The notes under the pieces are model-generated. The model was not told where the DNA came from. It was given only the letters and a program-made list of their open reading frames with translations, and did not search any database. A stretch of 45,986 nt of DNA from Lachnospiraceae bacterium (GTDB lineage Bacteria > Bacillota > Clostridia > Lachnospirales > Lachnospiraceae), in contig JAGBBP010000002.1 of the NCBI GenBank assembly GCA_017938405.1, positions 1-45,986 of the forward strand, given 5' to 3'. Below, in pieces: positions 16,695 through 23,589 of the stretch. The translations under genes and the position numbers were made by a program. Each line of letters starts with the position of its first letter. Position 1 is the stretch's first letter.

Positions 16695-16723
16695 AGAATC
16701 AATCTTTATAAAGGAGGGTGCCT

Positions 16724-16996
16724 ATGTCGTTTCGCAAAGTCTTTTTAAAACTTTTGCCGAAAAAGCACATTCAGATCGGTAAAACAAGCGAAGAACTGGA
16801 AGGAATTCCGGCGGAATATTTTGAGGCAAAGGACCATGTGTATATGGTGGCGAAGCAGACGGCGGATTGTGAACACCCGGTATTCGTGCGGGAAATTCCT
16901 CCTACCAGAATGCAGTGTCCCACCTGTCACGAGACGACACTGGAGGGATTGTCCTACTGCGATAAATGCGGCGGGGCATTGATAAAGAACGAATAA
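16724..16996 (+). CDS. Small zinc-ribbon protein
   Basis: 90-residue protein with a basic, hydrophobic N-terminus and a C-terminal zinc ribbon made of two CxxC knuckles (CPTC and CDKC) spaced 14 residues apart, near residues 67-85. Such ribbons bind one zinc and usually mediate nucleic-acid or protein contacts; the specific function is unknown. The start is ATG 16724, five nucleotides after AAGGAGGG; a GTG at 16718 overlaps that site. It is the first gene of a likely operon with hisC (20 nt downstream) and queH. Confidence 0.65.
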   Translation: MSFRKVFLKLLPKKHIQIGKTSEELEGIPAEYFEAKDHVYMVAKQTADCEHPVFVREIPPTRMQCPTCHETTLEGLSYCDKCGGALIKNE

Positions 16997-17016
16997 ACAG
17001 AAATGAGGATAGAGTT

Positions 17017-18078
17017 ATGAAAAAATGGGAAGAGAAATTAAGACAGATTACGCCGTATGTACCGGGGGAACAGCCGGATTTTCCGGATATGATTAAGATA
17101 AATACCAATGAAAATCCGTATCCGCCGGCACCGGGTGTGGAAAAGCTGTTAAAGGAAATGGATACAAAGAAGCTCACCCTGTATCCGAATCCAGGCGCGA
17201 AGCTTTTGGTGGATGAGTTGTCCAAACAGTACAACATTGCACCGGAGCGTATTTTTGTGGGTGTCGGTTCCGACGATGTTTTGGGCATGATTTTCATGAC
17301 CTGCTTTTCTTCGGATAAGCCGATTTTGTTCCCGGATATTACCTATTCTTTCTATGATGTATGGGCGGATTTGTTCCGCGTGCCGTATAAGCGGATGCCG
17401 TTAGATGAAAACTTCTGCATAAAGAAGGAAGATTATTTGGGTGAGAACGGCGGTATCGTGCTGGCAAACCCGAATGCACCGACCTCCATTGCGGTAGGTT
17501 TGGATTTTATTGAGGATATTGTGAAAAATAATCAGGATTCCATCGTAGTGGTGGATGAGGCTTATATCGATTTCGGCGGAGAGTCTGCGTTTCCGCTCCT
17601 TGAGAAGTACGAGAATCTTTTGGTGGTGCAGACCTTTTCCAAGTCCCGTTCCATGGCAGGTATGCGTATCGGCTATGCCTTCGGCAGTGAGCGTGTGATT
17701 TCCGCCATTTATGCGGTACGCAATTCCTATAACTCCTATACCATGAACTATCCGTCCATTGTGTGCGGTGCGGAAGCTTTAAAGGATGTGGCATATTTTA
17801 AGGAATGTACGGCAAAGGTAATCGCAACGAGAGAGCGGATGAAGAAGGAACTGGCGGAGCTTGGATTTTCCTTCCCGGATTCCAAGACAAACTTCTTATT
17901 TGCCACCCACGAGAGTGTGCCGGCAGTGGAATTATTTGAGATGTTGCGGGAGAAGCGTATTTTTGTGCGTTACTTTAAGACACCGCGCATTGATAACTAT
18001 TTGAGAATTACCATCGGTACGGATGCCCAGATGGACCGTGTGGTAGAGGTGTTAAAGGAGTATTTGGAAAAGCGATAA
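17017..18078 (+). CDS. hisC: Histidinol-phosphate aminotransferase-like protein
   Basis: 353-residue fold-type I aminotransferase of the HisC subgroup, which converts imidazole-acetol phosphate and glutamate to histidinol phosphate and 2-oxoglutarate. Visible motifs: ITPYVPGEQP and KINTNENPYPP at the N-terminus (HisC signature), LANPNAPTS near 150, VVDEAYIDFGGES, the PLP-binding lysine K209 in TFSKSRSMAGMRIGYA, and a C-terminal NYLRITIGT. Start is ATG 17017 with GAGGAT upstream. No other his genes are nearby. HisC-like enzymes outside his operons sometimes use aromatic amino acids, so strict histidine specificity is not certain. Confidence 0.82.
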   Translation: MKKWEEKLRQITPYVPGEQPDFPDMIKINTNENPYPPAPGVEKLLKEMDTKKLTLYPNPGAKLLVDELSKQYNIAPERIFVGVGSDDVLGMIFMTCFSSDKPILFPDITYSFYDVWADLFRVPYKRMPLDENFCIKKEDYLGENGGIVLANPNAPTSIAVGLDFIEDIVKNNQDSIVVVDEAYIDFGGESAFPLLEKYENLLVVQTFSKSRSMAGMRIGYAFGSERVISAIYAVRNSYNSYTMNYPSIVCGAEALKDVAYFKECTAKVIATRERMKKELAELGFSFPDSKTNFLFATHESVPAVELFEMLREKRIFVRYFKTPRIDNYLRITIGTDAQMDRVVEVLKEYLEKR

Positions 18079-18146
18079 GTCGAAGGACGGTCCGTCGCGG
18101 ATACAAGCGGTGAGAGACCGGGAATACCCGGAGAATGGTGGATTTC

Positions 18147-18809
18147 ATGCAGGAACAGAAGGTTAATTATCAAAAAAAGCTGGAAGAGACGATTACAAAG
18201 GAGCAAAAGGAAGGGCGTGTGCCGACCCTTCTGCTTCACAGTTGTTGCGCACCTTGCAGCAGTTATGTTTTGGAATATCTTTCGAATTTTTTTCGGATTA
18301 CGGTGTTATACTATAATCCGAATATTTCTCCTGCAAAGGAATATGAAGCCCGCGTAGCGGAGCAGGAGCGATTGATTGCAGAGCTTCCGGTGAAGTATCC
18401 GGTGTCTTTTTTGGCAGGCGACTATCACCCGGAGGAGTTTTACGCCGCGGTAAAGGGTCTGGAAGATTGCCCGGAAGGAGGGGACCGTTGTACCGTGTGT
18501 TATGAGATGCGTCTTCGGGAGGCTGCGGAGGCGGCAAAGTCCGATGGGTTTGATTATTTTACCACTACCCTTTCCATCAGCCCCTTAAAGGATGCGAAAC
18601 GTTTAAATTCCATCGGAGAGGTGCTGGCTGCGGAGTACGGAGTTTCCTATTTATATTCCGATTTTAAAAAGAAAAACGGCTATAAGCGTTCCACGGAATT
18701 GTCCGCACAGTACGGACTTTACCGGCAGGATTATTGCGGTTGCGTTTTCTCGAAAGAGGAGCAGGCAAAGCGGCGGGCAGCACAGGCAGAAAGTAATTTT
18801 GCCGGATAA
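18147..18809 (+). CDS. queH: Epoxyqueuosine reductase QueH (DUF208)
   Basis: About 220-residue QueH, the non-cobalamin enzyme that reduces epoxyqueuosine to queuosine in tRNA, the last step of Q synthesis. The DUF208 signature is complete: LLHSCCAPCSSY near the N-terminus, YYNPNISPAKEY, RCTVCYEMRL in the middle and the C-terminal DYCGCVFS. The clustered cysteines (CC-xx-C, CxxC, CxC) bind the iron-sulfur and iron centres. ATG 18147 is preferred because GGTGGA lies just upstream; ATG 18135, 12 nt earlier in frame, is possible. It follows hisC by 68 nt and ends at a strong terminator. Confidence 0.88.
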   Translation: MQEQKVNYQKKLEETITKEQKEGRVPTLLLHSCCAPCSSYVLEYLSNFFRITVLYYNPNISPAKEYEARVAEQERLIAELPVKYPVSFLAGDYHPEEFYAAVKGLEDCPEGGDRCTVCYEMRLREAAEAAKSDGFDYFTTTLSISPLKDAKRLNSIGEVLAAEYGVSYLYSDFKKKNGYKRSTELSAQYGLYRQDYCGCVFSKEEQAKRRAAQAESNFAG

Positions 18810-18829
18810 AATAATGAATAAGTACAGGA

Positions 18830-18871
18830 AAGCGATAAGCGGTTCGAAACGGACTGTTTATCGCTTTTTTT
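18830..18871 (+). terminator. Terminator after queH
   Basis: AAGCGATAA (18830-18838) pairs with TTATCGCTT (18858-18866), with further inner G/C pairing, followed by a run of T. Confidence 0.85.
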
Positions 18872-18984
18872 GTCACCGTGTATATTTCCGACAAATCAGG
18901 TGAAACTATACTTGCGAAGAAAGAAATGTGCGGGGCGGCGAAGGCTTCCTTGCTGAGACTTTACAAAGAAAGGCGTGGAAGATT

Positions 18985-19770
18985 ATGAAAAAAACGGAAG
19001 GTCAGACAAAAAAGAAAGGCATGTATCTGGTTGCCACCTTCGGGACGGTAACCTTGGTTGCATTGGGTGCATTGGCAGTAGGCATGGCGAATCCGAAGGA
19101 CGGGAAAAAACCTCCCATTGACTTAAATGCGACTCCGACGCCGGGGACACAGAGCGGACCGGGACAGGATATGGCAAAGGTGGTAACTCCGGTTCCGACC
19201 GCAGCACCGATAACCCGGGTGCCGGAAGAGGTGTCCTCTGGAGATGATGTGAAGCATACCGCAGAGATAACGGATGCGCCGGTGCAGACTGCGGAAGTAA
19301 CAGAGCCGGAGGATGCGGCGGTAATGAATCCGGACGGTGTGATAAAGGGATTGAATTTCTCCATGGAGACCGGAATGCTTTGGCCGGTGGCGGGAGAAGC
19401 ATTGATTCCTTTCAGTCCGGACCATGCGATTTACCATAAGACCCTGGATTCTTACCGTACCAGCAATTATGTGTATCTTGCGGCAGAAGTAGGCGGACTG
19501 GTAACCATGGCGGCAGACGGCATTGTGTCCTCGGTAAAAGAGGATTTAAAAACCGGAACCACGGTAACCGTGCGGGTATCGGAAGACCATGAAATCGTAT
19601 ACGGAATGCTTTCCAATGTGGTGGTAAAGGAAGGAGATTTCGTTGATGCGGGCACCGTATTTGCAAAGGTGGCGGAACCGTCCCGTTATTTTGCGGAGGA
19701 CGGTTGCGGCGTGTATGTACAGGTACGGGAGCAGGGCGAACCGGTGAATCCGATGTTATTTTTGCAGTAG
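18985..19770 (+). CDS. SpoIIQ-like membrane protein with degenerate LytM (M23) domain
   Basis: 261-residue protein with a short basic N-terminus, one membrane segment (about 12-35), a Thr/Pro-rich linker (45-115) and a C-terminal M23/LytM-like domain (about 140-261). The domain frame is recognisable: YRTSNYVYLAAEVGG, VKEGDFVDAGTVFAKV, VREQGEPVNPMLFL. All zinc ligands are replaced: HxxxD has become a Tyr/Ala stretch, the HLS position reads GMLS, and the HxH position reads VYVQ. It cannot be a metalloprotease. SpoIIQ of sporulating Firmicutes is a comparable anchored scaffold during engulfment, so a sporulation role is plausible but unproven. Start chosen at ATG 18985; the upstream frame lacks a ribosome site. 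Confidence 0.7.
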   Translation: MKKTEGQTKKKGMYLVATFGTVTLVALGALAVGMANPKDGKKPPIDLNATPTPGTQSGPGQDMAKVVTPVPTAAPITRVPEEVSSGDDVKHTAEITDAPVQTAEVTEPEDAAVMNPDGVIKGLNFSMETGMLWPVAGEALIPFSPDHAIYHKTLDSYRTSNYVYLAAEVGGLVTMAADGIVSSVKEDLKTGTTVTVRVSEDHEIVYGMLSNVVVKEGDFVDAGTVFAKVAEPSRYFAEDGCGVYVQVREQGEPVNPMLFLQ

Positions 19771-19811
19771 AAAGAACACAGACAAGAGCAGTCGCATAAA
19801 TTAGGAATGTG

Positions 19812-19988
19812 GGAACGGCAATGGGGCCGTTCCTTCCCGGCAGCGATACATATTTCATTGTAAAAATATGCAGTCGGTATGTTTTACTGGGAATATGTTG
19901 CGCGAGCATGGTAAAGTACAAGGTTTGCCGACTGCTTGAGCATAGATGGAGCCCTATACCGGACGACCGGTATGGGGTTTCTTTTTTT
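19812..19988 (+). ncRNA. Candidate structured RNA, three hairpins
   Basis: The gap before the Ig-like gene folds locally into three elements. Hairpin A is GGAACGGC 19812-19819 with GCCGTTCC 19826-19833. Long stem B is GCAGTCGG 19870-19877 with CCGACTGC 19928-19935, with nested TTTTAC/GTAAAG and ATGTT/AGCAT pairs inside. The third is a strong terminator at 19951-19988. It matches no riboswitch class I know by sight. It could be the leader of the gene starting at 20062, a free-standing small RNA, or the 3' end of the upstream transcript. Confidence 0.35.
19951..19988 (+). terminator. Intrinsic terminator
   Basis: CCCTATACCGG (19952-19962) pairs with CCGGTATGGGG (19967-19977) around ACGA, followed by TTTCTTTTTTT. 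It lies 73 nt before the start codon of the next gene. Confidence 0.88.
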
Positions 19989-20061
19989 AGAAAAAGGTTA
20001 ACAAATGCGCTTTTCGGGTCGATATAACTTATGGGGAAGTTTGCCCGATTGGAGGTGCGAT

Positions 20062-21729
20062 ATGCAGAATCTGAGAAAAAGCGGTAAAATAGGCATTTGG
20101 ATACTTTTATGCATAGCGGCAGTTGTTATGCTGGTTCCGGCGAAAAAGGCGGAAGCAGAGGACCGCCGGCTGACGTTTATTACGGCGTACTATTCCGGTG
20201 ATGCGGTTTATGTGGGAGATTTTATTGACTTGGAAAAGCTGACCGTAAAAGGATATTATTCCGACGGAAAGTACGAGGATATTAAGGATTATATCTTATC
20301 CGGGTATGTGGTGGAAAAAGAGGGAAGCAATAAGTTTACCGTATACAGCGGAGAAAAGGAAGCGACGTTTTTTGTAAACGGACGGACGGTAAAACGTATC
20401 AGTGCGTACTATACGGAGGGAAGCGTTACCATCGGGGAATCCTTGGATCCGGATAAGTTAGTGGTCTATGCTACCTTTAGTGACGGTAAGACGGAAAAAG
20501 TGACGGATTTTGATTTGCCGGATATGGTGGTGTATACCATCGGACGAAATGAATTTACCGTGATTTATAAAGATAAGGATGCTACGTTTACCGTGACGGG
20601 TAAGGAAGTGCGACAGGTACGTTCCATTTACGCCAACTACTCCGGTCCTGCGGTAATCGTAGGAAACGAACCGGCCCGGGATAATTTTTATGTAACGGCG
20701 ATTTACAATGACGGTACGGTGGAAAGAGTAACGGAGTTTACGGTGATGCCTTCCGTGGTGGAAGATGAGGGCAGTAATATTATGGTGGTTTCTTATGCGG
20801 GATTTTCTGCGGAAGTCCGTGTACAGGGCCGGGCGAAACGGGTAATCAGTCTGAAGGCGGAATACACGGGACTGCCGGTGGTGGTAGGAAAGGCAGTTGC
20901 ACCGGAGGATATTACGGTTATCGCAACTTTTAATGATGATAGCACCGGAGAAGTAACTAATTTTACCTTGTCCAGCTCCATTATCGAAAAAGTAGGCGAT
21001 AATATGCTTACCGTATTTTGTGACGGGAAATATACCCGCATGCTGGTACGGGGAGTAGAGAACGAAGAGATTGATTACAGCCACGGCTTGTGGAAAACCA
21101 TACGGGAAAACGGAATCATTTCAAGAGTCAGTATTGCGGTAGGACAGAAAGCGGACCCGGATCAGGTTGAGATTAATCTGGCGGACCGGGAATCCGTAAA
21201 AAAAGCGGTGCATCGTTTGGTGAAAACGGATAAATATGTTGCTTATGAAGTGGTTTTCAACGATCCGGAGCAGGCGTCCTTTTTGCCGATGACCATGAAA
21301 GTTACCGTGCCATCAAAGTTTGACAAAGACAATTTTGCCGTGTATTATACGCCGAATAAAAAGACCATTATGGCGCAGATGAACGGAGAATTTTTAAACA
21401 GCACTACTTACGAATTTAAGATGTTCCAGCCGGGAACCTATATTATTGCGGATTGCACCCCGCTTCTTTATGTGGAATCCTTGTATCTGGAGGAAGGAGA
21501 CGAGCTTTCCATGCGTCTGGGACGCAGTTACTCCTTAGATCCGGTGATTTTGCCGCATACAGCGACGAATAAGGAAGTGGAGTATACGTCTTCCCGTCCG
21601 TCTGTTGTGTCGGTGGATAAGTACGGAACCTTAACGGCAGAGAAGACAGGAACCGCGGTGATTACCATAGCTGCGAAAGACGGAAGCGGAAAGAAGTGTA
21701 AACTCCGGGTAACCGTGACGGAAAAATAA
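20062..21729 (+). CDS. Secreted protein with repeated Ig-like domains and C-terminal BIG_2
   Basis: 555-residue exported protein. The signal peptide (about 1-35, ending near KKAEAED) is followed by four tandem Ig-like repeats of about 75 residues (roughly 40-335). Each has the pattern YY/Y-SG-V-VG ... Y-SDGK-V-F-L and ends in an F-V-G strand. A variable region (340-470) and a C-terminal bacterial Ig group 2 domain (about 475-555: VEYTSSRPSVVSVDKYGTLT) follow. Such proteins are cell-surface or envelope adhesins and scaffolds. No sorting signal or membrane anchor was found at the C-terminus. Start ATG 20062 has GGAGGTG upstream. The structured RNA and terminator before it suggest conditional expression. 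Confidence 0.75.
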   Translation: MQNLRKSGKIGIWILLCIAAVVMLVPAKKAEAEDRRLTFITAYYSGDAVYVGDFIDLEKLTVKGYYSDGKYEDIKDYILSGYVVEKEGSNKFTVYSGEKEATFFVNGRTVKRISAYYTEGSVTIGESLDPDKLVVYATFSDGKTEKVTDFDLPDMVVYTIGRNEFTVIYKDKDATFTVTGKEVRQVRSIYANYSGPAVIVGNEPARDNFYVTAIYNDGTVERVTEFTVMPSVVEDEGSNIMVVSYAGFSAEVRVQGRAKRVISLKAEYTGLPVVVGKAVAPEDITVIATFNDDSTGEVTNFTLSSSIIEKVGDNMLTVFCDGKYTRMLVRGVENEEIDYSHGLWKTIRENGIISRVSIAVGQKADPDQVEINLADRESVKKAVHRLVKTDKYVAYEVVFNDPEQASFLPMTMKVTVPSKFDKDNFAVYYTPNKKTIMAQMNGEFLNSTTYEFKMFQPGTYIIADCTPLLYVESLYLEEGDELSMRLGRSYSLDPVILPHTATNKEVEYTSSRPSVVSVDKYGTLTAEKTGTAVITIAAKDGSGKKCKLRVTVTEK

Positions 21730-21748
21730 AGCTGAAATAAGAGAACGA

Positions 21749-21775
21749 AAAAGGGCTGTTAGCAACAGCCCTTTT
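21749..21775. terminator. Bidirectional terminator between convergent genes
   Basis: AAAAGGGCTGTT (21749-21760) pairs perfectly with AACAGCCCTTTT (21764-21775), with A and T runs on the two sides. It serves the Ig-like gene and the convergent kinase-like gene. Confidence 0.9.
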
Positions 21776-21787
21776 CTAATATTCGGT

Positions 21788-22399
21788 TTATAAATTCTTT
21801 ACGAAGTTGTAAATGCAATCTACCGCATGGTCGATGCCACACAGGCTGCTGTCGATGGAAAGGTGGTAGTTGGAAGCGATGCCCCATTTTTCACCGGAGT
21901 GGTAGTTGTAATAATTGGAACGGCGCTTATCGTTCTTTAATACCGTATCTTCTGCCACTGCCGGGTCCACTCCTTCTACGCGGATGGCGCGTTCGATACG
22001 GAACGGCATGTCGGCATGGATAAATAAGTGAACCGCATTCGGTAACTCTTTTAATACATAATGGGAACAGCGGCCGATAATGACACACGGTCCTTCCTCA
22101 GCTACTTTACGGATTACATTGGACTGGGCCAGATAAATCCGGTCATCCAGGGAAAGATTGGAAAAGCCCAAATCCTGGCTGCCGTAGGAACTCATGCCCA
22201 TGGCGATGGAGTATAATAAGCTGTTGGTGGCTTTCTTTTCGGCATTGGCAAACACTGCTTCCGAAAAACCGCTTTCCTGTGCGGCACGGGTAATCAGTTC
22301 GTTGTCGTAAAACGGAATTCCCAACTTTTCCGCAAGCTTGGCGCCGATTTCTCTTCCGCCGCTGCCGTACTGTCTGCTGATGGTAATTACTTTATTCAT
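21788..22399 (-). CDS. Cytidylate kinase-like family protein
   Basis: 203-residue P-loop protein of the cytidylate-kinase-like group common in Firmicutes. The N-terminal ITISRQYGSGGREIGAKLAE carries the nucleotide-binding loop (GSGGREIG in place of GxxGxGKS/T), followed by IGRCSHYVL near residue 110 and the lid region RIERAIRVEGVDP. It may phosphorylate a nucleoside or a related small molecule; the true substrate of this subgroup is not settled, and the genuine Cmk is normally a separate gene. The start is ATG 22399 behind GAGGAGGGG; the longer frame to 22486 reads through the promoter region. Monocistronic by position. Confidence 0.8.
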   Translation of the reverse strand: MNKVITISRQYGSGGREIGAKLAEKLGIPFYDNELITRAAQESGFSEAVFANAEKKATNSLLYSIAMGMSSYGSQDLGFSNLSLDDRIYLAQSNVIRKVAEEGPCVIIGRCSHYVLKELPNAVHLFIHADMPFRIERAIRVEGVDPAVAEDTVLKNDKRRSNYYNYHSGEKWGIASNYHLSIDSSLCGIDHAVDCIYNFVKNL

Positions 22400-22647
22400 A
22401 AAAACCCCTCCTCTCAAATGCAAGGTAACAGAAAAAACGAAGTTTTCTTCTACTCTAATTATACCTAATTTTCCCGTGAAAATCAAGTAAAGGACAAAAA
22501 GTAAAAAACGTAAGAAATTTTTAAGAATTTTAGGGGTGAAATGTTTAGAAAAACGTGTTAGAATGGTAGTGTAAATATCTGGTATAGGATAGGGCAGGGT
22601 AGAGTATTTACATAATAGGAGGCGTAAAAGGAGGACCTGCGGAGTTC

Positions 22648-23589
22648 ATGGATAAGGAACCGGAAAAGATAATTGAACTGGTGAATGTGAAAAAGATTTA
22701 CCGTATGGGCAATGAGAAGATTTACGCGGTGGATGATGTCAGCTTCGATATTAAAAAAGGTGAGTTTTGCTGTTTGCTGGGAACCTCCGGCTCCGGTAAA
22801 TCTACTTTGTTAAATCTGATGGCAGGGATTGAAAAGGTAACATCCGGTACGATTTTAATCAAAGGGAAACAGATTCCGAAGATGAGCGAGAACAGTCTGG
22901 CACGGTTCCGGCAACGCTATTTGGGATTTGTCTTTCAATCCTATAATTTGCTGAATTCCATGACGGCGTTGGAGAATGTGGAATTTCCGCTGGTATTTAA
23001 GCGGGTTCCGTTAAAGAAAAGAAAACGATTGGCGAAAGAAATGCTGGTAAAAGTCGGCTTGGGAAGAAGATTGCATCATAAGCCGAAGGAAATGAGCGGT
23101 GGTCAGCAGCAACGTGTGGGAATTGCCAGAGCTTTTGTGGCAAAACCGGAGATTGTATTCGCGGACGAGCCGACGGGTAACTTGGATTCCAAGACTACGA
23201 TTGAAGTAATGGAATTAATCCGGCAGATGGCACGGGACAATAACCAGACCATCGTTATGGTGACCCATGACCGGAGTCTGGCTACCTATGCGGATAAGGT
23301 AATACATATTTTAGACGGTAAGATACAGAGTATAGAAGAGCCTGCGGCAGAGAATTTGCCGGAGGAGACGAAGGCGGTCGAGTGTGCTACAGAGGAAATT
23401 ATGGGAGAAGAAGCAACACAAACAACAGAAGAAGTAAAGAAAGAAGTTACGGAAAAATTTGTGAAGGAAATGAAATGTCCGGAACCGGTGCAAACGTTTC
23501 CGGAAAAAGGAAAGGTTGCGGTCCGGGTGGTAAAAAAGACAAAACAGTTTCATGTTCCTGTACAGAGAAACGGAAAGGGTAAGCAATGA
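22648..23589 (+). CDS. ABC transporter ATP-binding protein, MacB/LolD type
   Basis: 313-residue ATPase for a MacB-type exporter or mechanotransmission complex. Walker A (GTSGSGKST, about 49-57), Q-loop (FVFQSYNLL), signature (MSGGQQQRVGIARA, about 150-163), Walker B (IVFADEP) and the H-loop (MVTHD) are all intact. The ABC domain ends near residue 230. The last 80 residues are a Glu/Thr/Lys-rich tail not typical of LolD/MacB ATPases, ending in a basic segment. The stop overlaps the start of the surface-protein gene (ATGA), and the permease lies two genes on, so the four genes 22648-27707 should form one export or signalling complex. Confidence 0.88.
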   Translation: MDKEPEKIIELVNVKKIYRMGNEKIYAVDDVSFDIKKGEFCCLLGTSGSGKSTLLNLMAGIEKVTSGTILIKGKQIPKMSENSLARFRQRYLGFVFQSYNLLNSMTALENVEFPLVFKRVPLKKRKRLAKEMLVKVGLGRRLHHKPKEMSGGQQQRVGIARAFVAKPEIVFADEPTGNLDSKTTIEVMELIRQMARDNNQTIVMVTHDRSLATYADKVIHILDGKIQSIEEPAAENLPEETKAVECATEEIMGEEATQTTEEVKKEVTEKFVKEMKCPEPVQTFPEKGKVAVRVVKKTKQFHVPVQRNGKGKQ

